A DNA stretch of 64,000 nt from Bacillota bacterium (lineage in GTDB: Bacteria > Bacillota > Clostridia > Acetivibrionales > DSM-1351), in NCBI GenBank assembly GCA_023433945.1, contig JAEYTP010000083.1, forward strand, positions 8,682-72,681, read 5' to 3'. The position numbers and the translations under genes are program-made. The notes under the pieces are model-generated. The model was given only the letters and a program-made list of their open reading frames with translations, was not told the DNA's origin and ran no database searches. Shown one piece after another: positions 27,774 to 36,073 of this stretch; the first letter of the stretch is position 1, and each line of letters opens with the position of its first letter.

Positions 27774-28396
27774 ATAGTCTCCTTATTTGAACTACCAGTA
27801 AAAACAGGCATAGTTTCTGATGAAGAATTGTTAATATCCTTCTTCATCAAGACCTTTTTTACAGTGGCAATTAATATTTTAACATCTACCAAAAAGCTTA
27901 TATTTTCAACATACCATAAGTCTAGCGTAAATCTACTTTCCCAATCAATAGCGTTTCTTCCGTTCACCTGAGCCCAGCCTGTAATTCCAGGGAGTACATC
28001 GTGCCTTCTCATTTGCTCTGGTGTATAATACTCTAAATATTGTACTAGCAAAGGTCTAGGGCCGATAAAGCTCATCTCACCCTTTATAATGTTGATTAAT
28101 TGAGGAAGCTCATCAATACTTAACTGCCTAAATATGTTCCCAAGCTTTGTAATTCTTTGCACATCAGGTAGTAGTTGACCGTTTGAATCGGTTTCCATTG
28201 TCATTGTTCTTAGTTTATATATGCTAAAAATTTGCCCATGTTTACCGGGACGCAGCTGTTTAAAAAATATAGGTCCTTTTGTAGTCAACTTTGTCAGCAA
28301 CATAGCTAATAAGAGAAATGGACTTGAAAACGTAAGTATTATTATTGCAAAGAAAATATCCAACATATGTTTAATGATGTTTTTATATATTTTCAT
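27770..28396 (-). CDS. Initiating undecaprenyl-phosphate sugar phosphotransferase (EpsL/PglC/WcaJ type)
   Basis: 208 aa monotopic membrane enzyme. A single N-terminal hydrophobic segment (residues 8-33) precedes the catalytic domain with GPIFFKQLRPGKHG, YKLRTM, LPQLINIIKGEMSFIGPRP and LPGITGWAQVNGRN, all hallmarks of the bacterial sugar transferase family. It moves a sugar-1-phosphate to undecaprenyl phosphate to start the glycan. First gene of the - strand operon; AAAGGAG is its SD, and it overlaps the ATP-grasp gene by 4 bases. Confidence 0.94.
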   Translation of the reverse strand: MKIYKNIIKHMLDIFFAIIILTFSSPFLLLAMLLTKLTTKGPIFFKQLRPGKHGQIFSIYKLRTMTMETDSNGQLLPDVQRITKLGNIFRQLSIDELPQLINIIKGEMSFIGPRPLLVQYLEYYTPEQMRRHDVLPGITGWAQVNGRNAIDWESRFTLDLWYVENISFLVDVKILIATVKKVLMKKDINNSSSETMPVFTGSSNKETI

Positions 28397-28434
28397 CTAA
28401 TATGAGTATCTCCTTTGTAAAATTTATCAATATT

Positions 28435-28463
28435 ATGATACACCTAATCTAAGTTATATACAA
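28435..28463 (-). promoter_or_regulatory. Promoter of the sugar-transferase operon
   Basis: On the - strand TTGTAT (28463-28458) and TATCAT (28440-28435) are separated by 17 bases, about 40 bases before the sugar-transferase ATG. Confidence 0.6.
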
Positions 28464-28515
28464 TACTGGACCACTACATACACCTTACATAAGAACTATA
28501 AAGGCACAAAAAAAC

Positions 28516-28544
28516 TTCCACCTATTAATTATTACTGGTATAAT
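28516..28544 (+). promoter_or_regulatory. Promoter upstream of the dehydratase gene (extended -10)
   Basis: TATAAT at 28539-28544 is preceded by TGG (extended -10). The -35 position (TTCCAC) is poor. It faces the 613-codon dehydratase gene and diverges from the sugar-transferase operon. Confidence 0.55.
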
Positions 28545-28596
28545 TATCTCAGGGTTTTCTGGTATAAACAAATACAACCATGCGAGGTTATTTATA

Positions 28597-30438
28597 ATGC
28601 AATATAAAATAAGAGCTTTCTTGCTAGTATTATTTGATTTAGTATTAATAAGTTTTGGTTTTCTATTTACATACCTTCTCAGATTTGAGTGGAACTTTAA
28701 TAGTATTCCTCAAGATTTTGTCAACCAAATTCCAAAATTAATGATTGTTTCGTGTGTAGTCAAAATCACTACATACTTCATTCTCCGCCTATATTCCAGC
28801 TTGTGGAGATACGCAGGGGTATACGAGCTTAGCAAGATTTTATTGGCTTCGTTTATCAGCAATGTAATTATGCTAGGATACATATTTATTTCGCAGACAG
28901 CTGTTCCGCGTAGTATTTTTATTATGACCTTCTTTATTGACTGCTTCATGATTGGCGGAATACGTATGGGCTATAGAGTGTTTAGAAGAGTTGCCCGTGG
29001 CGATATACTCATGATGAAGAACAACAAAAAGGTTATGCTTATTGGTGCCGGTGATGCAGGGGCATCCCTTATAAATGAGTATAAAATGCATCCGGAGCTT
29101 AAATGTACACCAGTAGCATTAATCGATGACAACCATGGTAAGGTTGGCAAGAAGCTCAATGGAATACCTGTTGTTGGAACCAGGGCAGATATCGTGAGGG
29201 AAGCGGAAGAAAAGCAAATTGATGAAATAATTATTGCAATACCTTCGGCAACTCCCAAGACCATAAACGAGCTCTATACTATTTGCTCCAATACTCGCTG
29301 CAAGGTAAAAATTCTGCCATCCCTTTCTCAGCTGATAGATGAGACTGTTTCAGTGCAAAAAATAAGAGATGTAAATATAGAGGACTTATTAGGTCGTGAT
29401 CCGGTAAGTCTTGAAAACTCAGAGATAGGCGAACTATTGAAGGGTAAAACTGTTCTGGTAACCGGTGGGGGAGGTTCTATTGGTTCAGAGCTGTGCAGAC
29501 AGATAGCTACCTTTTCACCAAAGCAGATCATTATTTTGGACAATTACGAAAACAATGCATATGATATCCAAAATGAGCTTACAAAGAATCATCCTAGCCT
29601 CAATCTCACAACTATCATTGCAAATATTCGTGAGAAGACAAGGCTTGAATACATATTTAAACAATACAGACCCAACATAGTGTTCCATGCAGCTGCTCAC
29701 AAGCATGTACCTCTCATGGAAGCAAATCCTACAGAGGCTATAAAAAACAATGTATTTGGGACATTAAATGTCGCAGAATGTGCGGACAAGTTCTCGGTTG
29801 AGAGATTTGTCATGATATCAACCGATAAGGCAGTTAACCCAACCAACATCATGGGGGCTACAAAGAGAATTGCGGAGATGATAATTCAGGCATTTGACAA
29901 GCAGAGTAAAACTGAGTTTGTAGCCGTAAGATTTGGAAACGTATTAGGAAGCAATGGAAGTGTAATTCCATTATTCAAGAAGCAGATAGAGCAGGGCGGT
30001 CCTGTAACAGTCACCGACCCTGAGATTATCAGATACTTCATGACCATCCCTGAAGCGGTGCAGCTGGTTTTACAGGCAGGCGCTATGGCTGAGGGCGGTG
30101 AAATATTTGTACTGGATATGGGTGAGCCTGTCAAGATTTATGATTTAGCTAGAAACTTGATAAAACTTTCAGGCTTTGAGCCAGGTGTAGATATTCAGAT
30201 AGAGTTTACAGGCTTACGCCCAGGGGAGAAGCTTTATGAAGAGCTGCTACTAGCAGAAGAGGGCGTTGAGGCCACCCAAAATAATAAGATTTATGTTGCA
30301 AAGCCATTGCATACAGACCTTGCCATGTTAAAGAGAGAAATTGATTGCTTGAAAGACATAATAATGACAAATGCCGATGATGCGAGAGAGTATATCAAAG
30401 TTATAGTACCAAACTACAAGTGCGCAGGGGGTAATTAA
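28597..30438 (+). CDS. Membrane-bound UDP-sugar 4,6-dehydratase (PglF/WbpM/CapD type)
   Basis: 613 aa. Four N-terminal membrane helices (residues 1-125) are followed by a first Rossmann domain (VMLIGAGDAGASLINEY) and the catalytic SDR domain (VLVTGGGGSIGSELCRQI near residue 290). The active-site segment STDKAVNPTNIMGATK shows the Met-in-place-of-Tyr arrangement typical of the long membrane dehydratases. The usual substrate is UDP-GlcNAc and the product UDP-4-keto-6-deoxy-GlcNAc, which the DegT aminotransferase in the facing operon could use. Length is normal. It has its own promoter. Confidence 0.93.
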   Translation: MQYKIRAFLLVLFDLVLISFGFLFTYLLRFEWNFNSIPQDFVNQIPKLMIVSCVVKITTYFILRLYSSLWRYAGVYELSKILLASFISNVIMLGYIFISQTAVPRSIFIMTFFIDCFMIGGIRMGYRVFRRVARGDILMMKNNKKVMLIGAGDAGASLINEYKMHPELKCTPVALIDDNHGKVGKKLNGIPVVGTRADIVREAEEKQIDEIIIAIPSATPKTINELYTICSNTRCKVKILPSLSQLIDETVSVQKIRDVNIEDLLGRDPVSLENSEIGELLKGKTVLVTGGGGSIGSELCRQIATFSPKQIIILDNYENNAYDIQNELTKNHPSLNLTTIIANIREKTRLEYIFKQYRPNIVFHAAAHKHVPLMEANPTEAIKNNVFGTLNVAECADKFSVERFVMISTDKAVNPTNIMGATKRIAEMIIQAFDKQSKTEFVAVRFGNVLGSNGSVIPLFKKQIEQGGPVTVTDPEIIRYFMTIPEAVQLVLQAGAMAEGGEIFVLDMGEPVKIYDLARNLIKLSGFEPGVDIQIEFTGLRPGEKLYEELLLAEEGVEATQNNKIYVAKPLHTDLAMLKREIDCLKDIIMTNADDAREYIKVIVPNYKCAGGN

Positions 30439-30498
30439 GCTTGAAGTTGAATTAATAGTATAGAGACATAGATTTGTTAAATCAGGAGGATATTTTCT

Positions 30499-31599
30499 AT
30501 GAATAGATACGCCGTTATTCTTGCAGGCGGAGGGGGCACAAGGTTTTGGCCACTCAGCAGGCAGAATTCACCCAAACAGTTATTGAATCTTAGCGGCAAT
30601 GACATTATGATAAATGAAACAATTTCAAGGCTTGAAGGGATAGTGCCCATCAATAATACTTTCATAGTAACTGGCGAAGCTCAGGCTGCCTCCCTAAAAA
30701 GCATGATATCCGACAGTCTGCCCAAACAAAATATTATTTGCGAACCGGTTGGGAGAAATACGGCACCCTGCATCCTTTATTCTGCTATGCTGCTTGAGCG
30801 GTATCATGGTGAAGGTGTGATGTGCATTTTACCTTCTGACCATTTCATCGAGAATATTGCACATATGCAGCACACACTCAGCAAGAGTATGGAGATGGCA
30901 GAACAAAGCGATAGTCTTATTACTATAGGAATCAAACCGACATTCGCTGCAACGGGCTATGGATACATATGCTTTGACAAGAGCGAAGAGAACAATGGAT
31001 TTTATGCGGTAGAAGATTTTGTAGAGAAGCCATCCTATAAAGTTGCCGAGCATTATTTCAGAAGCGGACAGTATCTCTGGAACAGCGGTATGTTCATCTG
31101 GAAAACCTCTGTGATAATTGAAAGCTTCAGAAGATTTTTACCCAAGATGTATGACAAGATGCAAGAGATTATGGAAAGCATGCCAGATGTCAATTATGTT
31201 GGGGAAGCTCAAGCTACACAGGCTTCAGATAGCAAGATAAACCATCTCTATCCGCAGCTTCAGAGTATCTCTATTGATTTCGGTATCATGGAGCGAGCTG
31301 ACAATGTATTGGTTATTCCCGGTGACTTTGGCTGGAATGATGTTGGAAGCTGGGACTCACTAGGTGCCATATTCAAGCCCGACGAGAATGGCAACATAAT
31401 AAAGGCTGAGCATATCGGCATAGACACCAAAAACTGCATTGTATACGGAAACGGTAGACTCATCTCCACGATTGGCTTAGAGAGCCTGATAGTAGTCAAT
31501 ACCGATGATGCCTTGCTGATTTGTCCAAAGTCCAGGGCTCAGGACGTAAAGACAATAGTGGAAAAGCTCAAGCAGGATGGAAAGGGAGACTTGCTGTAG
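30499..31599 (+). CDS. manC: Mannose-1-phosphate guanylyltransferase
   Basis: 366 aa, the short form without the C-terminal phosphomannose isomerase domain. The pyrophosphorylase signature AVILAGGGGTRFWPLSR followed by SPKQLL is at the N-terminus. EDFVEKPSYKVAEHYFRSGQ and FGWNDVGSWDSL are the substrate motifs. It makes GDP-mannose, the substrate of Gmd. An excellent SD (AGGAGG) is 10 bases before the ATG. Higher GC than the glycosyltransferase run suggests it belongs to the older backbone of the locus. Confidence 0.93.
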   Translation: MNRYAVILAGGGGTRFWPLSRQNSPKQLLNLSGNDIMINETISRLEGIVPINNTFIVTGEAQAASLKSMISDSLPKQNIICEPVGRNTAPCILYSAMLLERYHGEGVMCILPSDHFIENIAHMQHTLSKSMEMAEQSDSLITIGIKPTFAATGYGYICFDKSEENNGFYAVEDFVEKPSYKVAEHYFRSGQYLWNSGMFIWKTSVIIESFRRFLPKMYDKMQEIMESMPDVNYVGEAQATQASDSKINHLYPQLQSISIDFGIMERADNVLVIPGDFGWNDVGSWDSLGAIFKPDENGNIIKAEHIGIDTKNCIVYGNGRLISTIGLESLIVVNTDDALLICPKSRAQDVKTIVEKLKQDGKGDLL

Positions 31600-31762
31600 A
31601 GCGATATACAAAAGTAGATTTTGCTTTCTCAAGTTATATCAAAGTTGTTATAAAACTCACTAGTTACAAAACTTTTGTTATAAATTTTTTTATGTTTGCT
31701 AGTTATGAAATTTATTAGTTTTAAAGCTTATTATTAATATATATAAGTGCAGGAGGTAATCC

Positions 31763-32701
31763 ATGCTTAACCCAAAATCAAAAATATTTGTTGCAGGACA
31801 CCGTGGCCTTGTCGGGTCAGCTATTGTTAGAAGACTTGAAAAGGATGGCTGCAGCAATTTTGTCAATAGAACACATTCCGAGTTAGACCTTACAAACCAG
31901 GTAGCGGTAAATGAGTTTTTCTCTGCTGAAAGGCCTGAATACGTATTTCTGGCGGCAGCAAAGGTAGGCGGCATTTATGCCAACAACACCTACCCGGCAG
32001 ATTTCATCATGCAGAACGAGCTGATTCAGTGCAATGTCATAAATGCCGCACATAAGTACAACGTAAATAAGCTTTTGTTCCTGGGCAGCTCTTGCATTTA
32101 TCCCAAGTTATGTCCTCAACCCATAAAGGAGGAGTATCTTCTGACGGGTGCACTTGAACCTACCAACGAAGCTTATGCTTTAGCAAAGATTTCAGGGCTC
32201 AAGATGTGTCAGTTCTATAATGCACAATACAAAACAAACTTCATAAGCACTATGCCCACAAACCTATATGGGCCAAACGATAACTTTGATTTAAATAATT
32301 CTCACGTACTGCCAGCGCTCATGAGAAAGTTCCATGAAGCCAAAATTAATAATGCAAAGGAAGTAGTGCTTTGGGGTACAGGTACTCCACTAAGAGAATT
32401 TTTGCATGTTGATGATTTGGCGGATGCATGTGTTTATCTGATGAATAACTATAACGGCAATGATTTCTTCAATGTCGGAACAGGCAAAGAGGTTACTATT
32501 CTTGAGCTTGCTCAAATAATAAAAAGGGTAGTTGGGTATGATGGTCAGATTGTACTAGACAGTACCAAGCCCGATGGAACTCCTAGAAAGCTGCTTGATG
32601 TCAGCAGACTGGAGCGTGCAGGATGGAAGGCCTCAATACAGTTAGAGGATGGAATAGCCAGCACATATGACTGGTTTCTATCCAATTATTGCGGCCAATA
32701 G
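31763..32701 (+). CDS. fcl: GDP-L-fucose synthase (epimerase/reductase)
   Basis: 312-aa SDR enzyme turning GDP-4-keto-6-deoxy-mannose into GDP-L-fucose. [18 protein letters not shown] is the NADPH site, the conserved C-I-Y-P block ([18 protein letters not shown]) is present, and [12 protein letters not shown] is the Y-x3-K catalytic pair. The SD AGGAGGT is ideal. A 163-base AT-rich gap with imperfect short repeats separates it from manC. It completes the manC-gmd-fcl pathway. Confidence 0.95.
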   Translation: MLNPKSKIFVAGHRGLVGSAIVRRLEKDGCSNFVNRTHSELDLTNQVAVNEFFSAERPEYVFLAAAKVGGIYANNTYPADFIMQNELIQCNVINAAHKYNVNKLLFLGSSCIYPKLCPQPIKEEYLLTGALEPTNEAYALAKISGLKMCQFYNAQYKTNFISTMPTNLYGPNDNFDLNNSHVLPALMRKFHEAKINNAKEVVLWGTGTPLREFLHVDDLADACVYLMNNYNGNDFFNVGTGKEVTILELAQIIKRVVGYDGQIVLDSTKPDGTPRKLLDVSRLERAGWKASIQLEDGIASTYDWFLSNYCGQ

Positions 32702-32856
32702 TAGAACTCAAAAATGCCCCTAAAATTTATCACAATACCATGCAACCTTTTTCAGTTAATTTACGTCTAAGTTACAAAAATACTTCTGGTTTAATCAAAC
32801 CGTAATAAAGGCACAGAAAATTACCAAAATATTAATTTTTCTTTACGAGGAATTAA

Positions 32857-32865
32857 TGGTATAAT
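32857..32865 (+). promoter_or_regulatory. Extended -10 promoter of walR
   Basis: TGGTATAAT at 32857-32865 gives an extended -10 about 49 bases before the walR TTG start; no good -35 is seen. About 90 bases upstream (32760-32776) is an 11 of 12 match, on the - strand, to the WalR box TGTWAH-N5-TGTWAH. Confidence 0.6.
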
Positions 32866-32913
32866 CCAATTTAGATATATAAAAGCAATAAATAGTGTTA
32901 GGGGTGTCGTATT

Positions 32914-33609
32914 TTGAGTAAAAAGATATTAATTGTTGATGATGAAAAAAATATAGCTGATATTTTGAGGTTCAATCTTAAGAAGGAAGGCTATGATACA
33001 ATTGAAGCCTATGACGGTGAGCAAGCTATAGAATTGGCATTATCCCAAAATCCTGACTTGATTCTATTGGATATTATGCTTCCAAAGATGGACGGTTTCA
33101 CTGTTTGCAGAAAACTCAGGCAAACTCTTTCAACTCCTATCCTGATGCTTACAGCAAAGGAAGAAGAAGTGGATAAAGTGTTGGGACTAGAACTTGGAGC
33201 GGATGATTATATAACAAAGCCGTTCAGTCCGAGAGAGCTTATGGCTCGTGTAAAGGCTAATCTAAGAAGGCTTACACCACCTGAAACTCCTGTAGGAGAA
33301 CAATCACATGTAAATAAATACGGAGACCTTATCATTGATGTTGACCGTTATGAGGTTAGAAGAGATGATGAAGTTATTGAGTTGACCCTTAGAGAGTTTG
33401 AGCTGGTCAAATTCCTTGCCGCTCAACAGGGAACTATATTTTCAAGAGAAACCTTGCTTGAGAAGGTTTGGGGATATGAATACTATGGTGATGTCAGAAC
33501 AGTTGATGTTACTGTGAGAAGAGTTAGAGAAAAGCTAGAGCAGGATCCCGCAGTACCTCAATACATTATTACTAAGCGCGGTGTAGGGTATTATTTTAAC
33601 AAATTCTAA
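32914..33609 (+). CDS. walR: Response regulator WalR (YycF), OmpR/PhoB family
   Basis: 231 aa. Receiver domain with the acidic pocket IVDDEKN, phosphoacceptor Asp in LILLDIMLPKMDG, Thr in MLTAKE and Lys in ITKPFSPREL. The C-terminal winged helix runs from about residue 130 (LTLREFELVKFLAAQQGTIF, VTVRRVREKLE). It starts at TTG with an upstream AGGGGTG. Gene order with a histidine kinase, YycH-, YycI- and YycJ-like proteins and rlmH identifies it as WalR rather than PhoP. It controls cell-wall hydrolase genes in Firmicutes. Confidence 0.9.
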   Translation: MSKKILIVDDEKNIADILRFNLKKEGYDTIEAYDGEQAIELALSQNPDLILLDIMLPKMDGFTVCRKLRQTLSTPILMLTAKEEEVDKVLGLELGADDYITKPFSPRELMARVKANLRRLTPPETPVGEQSHVNKYGDLIIDVDRYEVRRDDEVIELTLREFELVKFLAAQQGTIFSRETLLEKVWGYEYYGDVRTVDVTVRRVREKLEQDPAVPQYIITKRGVGYYFNKF

Positions 33610-33641
33610 TATCTAAAAGTTGAAAGGAAAATGCCGTTGCT

Positions 33642-35480
33642 ATGAGGTTTTGGAGGCGTTTTGTAAGATTACTGCGAAGCCTGCAGTGGAAGTTAGTTTA
33701 TATATTTATATCAATGTGTGCTGTTTTGGTGGTGGTTGTATATGTAGTAATAAACTCCGGACTAAGTACTATATATTACGACAGCTTCAAGACTGAGATC
33801 ACCAATGGTTATAAGAATTGGGAATTATATCGTATAGTAAATAATACACCTATTTCCAATGAGGAGCTCATTAGCTGTTTCAAGGAAAAGGGCGACGACA
33901 AGAGCTATTTTGGTGTACGAGAATACTTAAAGATGACTATTATAGATATTAGTGAGGATAATAAGCCAACCAGAAATATTCTATACTCATCAGACAAGCA
34001 GTTCTCGGAAACTCCCGATAAGTTTGTAGAGAATTTATATTCAAACTCTGAAAATCTTATTTCAATATGGGCACAGAATAGCTTCAAGGAGAATAAGTCG
34101 CTTATAAAGGACGGGGACAACCAATATTTTGAGTATATATTACAGCCTAAGAACAGGCCTGATATAGTATTCTATTTTGCTTACCAAAAGGAAGCCTGGA
34201 GTGATATATTATCAAAATTCAATAGCCTTATTTTCACCAGTGCAATTATTGCGGTGTTTTTATCGCTTGTTTTGGGATATCTGCTTTCCAAAACAATTAC
34301 CTCTCCAATAATTAGCGTTATGCACAAAGCAGAGAAGGTTGCAGAGGGGCAGTTTGACCAGCCTCTTGCTGTTAAGTCTGCGGATGAGATAGGAAACCTC
34401 ACCAAGACATTCAACTACATGGCACATGAGCTCAAAAAGACTCTAGTAGAGATATCCAGTGAAAAGAACAAGGTTGAAACCATCATAAATTATATGGCAG
34501 ATGGTATAATGGCGTATGGCCTCGATGGCAGAGCAATACACGTTAATCCTGCTGCTCGCAAACTGTTTGGAGATGAAGCTGAGGATATGTCCTTTGCTGA
34601 ATTTGCAAAAACGGTTGGTTTAAAAGTTAAGATAGAAGACATAGTTTATTTTGAAAACTCTCCTGTTAGCGAATCAGATGCAATAATAGACGATATGTAT
34701 GTTAAGGTTTATTTTGCAGTGTTTACAGATACAAATAAAAAACCTGAGGGTATTATTGTGGTGCTCCATGACGTTACCGAGCAGCAAAAGCTAGAGGCAA
34801 TGAGGCGTGAGTTTGTTGCAAATGTTTCTCATGAGCTTAGAACACCTATCACCTCAATCAAGAGTTACACTGAGACCCTTCTAGACGGGGCTGCTGAAGA
34901 CAAGGAAACCACAGAGCGTTTTCTCGCTGTAATCAATTCAGAAGCAGATAGAATGACGCGTCTGGTAAAAGACCTCCTGCAATTATCACGATTGGATAAC
35001 CAGCAAATGAACTGGAAGATGCAGGGCATTTCGCTAGCAGCAATAACAAAGGAGATTGTTGAGAGAATGCAAATAGAAGCAGCTCAAAACAATCAAAAGC
35101 TAGAATGCTTTGTAATAGGTGATATCCCTATGATATCAGCAGATAAGGACAGATTGGAGCAGGTAATTGTCAACCTTATAAGTAATGCTCTCAAATACAC
35201 CGCACCGGGTGGTAGTATCACAGTGTATGTTGGCAAGCTATATAATGACGTCTATATCAAGGTTACTGACAATGGTATTGGAATCCCAAATGATGCATTG
35301 CCACGTGTATTTGAACGTTTTTATAGAGTGGATAAAGCAAGGTCTAGAGACATGGGAGGTACTGGATTGGGACTGGCGATTGCAAAAGAAATAATACAGG
35401 CACATGGCGGTTCAATAAGCATTGCGAGTGAATATGGAAAAGGTACTGAGGTAACAGCTAAGCTGCCTTCTGCAGTGTAA
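33642..35480 (+). CDS. walK: Sensor histidine kinase WalK (YycG)
   Basis: 612 aa. Helix 1 (residues about 15-37) and helix 2 (about 190-212) flank an extracytoplasmic sensor domain. HAMP follows (SKTITSPIISVMHKAEKVAEG), then PAS (residues 270-370), HisKA with the phosphorylated His in FVANVSHELRTPITSIKSY, and HATPase (NLISNALKYTAPGG, DNGIGIPNDAL, GTGLGLAIAKEII). This is the WalK order. It is directly downstream of walR and should phosphorylate it in response to the state of the cell wall. Confidence 0.9.
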   Translation: MRFWRRFVRLLRSLQWKLVYIFISMCAVLVVVVYVVINSGLSTIYYDSFKTEITNGYKNWELYRIVNNTPISNEELISCFKEKGDDKSYFGVREYLKMTIIDISEDNKPTRNILYSSDKQFSETPDKFVENLYSNSENLISIWAQNSFKENKSLIKDGDNQYFEYILQPKNRPDIVFYFAYQKEAWSDILSKFNSLIFTSAIIAVFLSLVLGYLLSKTITSPIISVMHKAEKVAEGQFDQPLAVKSADEIGNLTKTFNYMAHELKKTLVEISSEKNKVETIINYMADGIMAYGLDGRAIHVNPAARKLFGDEAEDMSFAEFAKTVGLKVKIEDIVYFENSPVSESDAIIDDMYVKVYFAVFTDTNKKPEGIIVVLHDVTEQQKLEAMRREFVANVSHELRTPITSIKSYTETLLDGAAEDKETTERFLAVINSEADRMTRLVKDLLQLSRLDNQQMNWKMQGISLAAITKEIVERMQIEAAQNNQKLECFVIGDIPMISADKDRLEQVIVNLISNALKYTAPGGSITVYVGKLYNDVYIKVTDNGIGIPNDALPRVFERFYRVDKARSRDMGGTGLGLAIAKEIIQAHGGSISIASEYGKGTEVTAKLPSAV

Positions 35481-35497
35481 AGTTATTTTAAATGGGA

Positions 35498-35531
35498 TGT
35501 AATGGACTTGTAACATATAATATATTATAAT
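35498..35531 (+). promoter_or_regulatory. Candidate WalR box and -10 upstream of a secreted-protein gene
   Basis: TGTAAT (35498-35503), five bases, TGTAAC (35509-35514) is an exact match to the WalR consensus TGTWAH-N5-TGTWAH. It is followed 11 bases later by TATAAT (35526-35531). It lies between walK and the next gene, suggesting an internal WalR-controlled promoter. Binding is inferred. Confidence 0.6.
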
Positions 35532-35597
35532 TATATTAGAAATAGTTGGATTTACTTCTTTGTTGCTCAGCCAATAGGTTTCTTATGGGGTGAAAAA

Positions 35598-36059
35598 GTG
35601 AAAAAGAAAATATTAACTTTTATTATATTAATGTGTTTTTGTTTATCAGCCATTACAATACCTGCTTTTGCAGATGACAAGGTTATTGATATTACCAAGC
35701 CGGAAGGTGATATGGTATCAGACAAGGCTGTCATCTCCATTTGTGGATTATGTATTTATGATGAAACGTTCATCGAAGTTTATTACTTTGACTCAAAGGC
35801 TTCCGAATATAAGCTTCTCCCTACTGTTGAGGGAGACAATGTTGTTAAGGTTGGTAACGGTAAGATTTTTGCCAGGAATTATGAGCTTAAGTCAAAGGGT
35901 GACAACAGCATAAAGATTAAGGCATATACAGCAAAAACCAAAGATAAACCTCAAGAAAACTTTTACACAATTTCAGTATCAGAACCAAAGAAAAAGAACT
36001 GGGCTGAAGAAATCAAGGACGGCGTTATAAATCTTGTTGATTTCCTTAAAAAATTATAA
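35598..36059 (+). CDS. Small secreted Ig-like protein inserted in the wal operon
   Basis: 153 aa from a GTG start (upstream GGGGTG). Signal peptide MKKKILTFIILMCFCLSAI, cleavage near AFA. The mature part begins IDITKPEGDMVSDKAVISIC and has the alternating-strand pattern of a single Ig-like or glucodextranase-B-like domain (residues 28-125), followed by an amphipathic, Lys-rich tail (KKKNWAEEIKDGVINLVDFL). I do not recognise a specific family. It is not part of the usual walRKHIJ set. The exact WalR box upstream suggests that it belongs to the WalR regulon. Confidence 0.75.
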   Translation: MKKKILTFIILMCFCLSAITIPAFADDKVIDITKPEGDMVSDKAVISICGLCIYDETFIEVYYFDSKASEYKLLPTVEGDNVVKVGNGKIFARNYELKSKGDNSIKIKAYTAKTKDKPQENFYTISVSEPKKKNWAEEIKDGVINLVDFLKKL

Positions 36060-36073
36060 GATGGATAAGAACA

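Noticed and set aside
31600..31762. Imperfect repeats (GTTATAAAACT, GTTACAAAACT, GTTATAAATT) between manC and fcl
   Set aside because: Units are short, irregular and in strongly AT-rich DNA; not enough to call an operator or repeat family.
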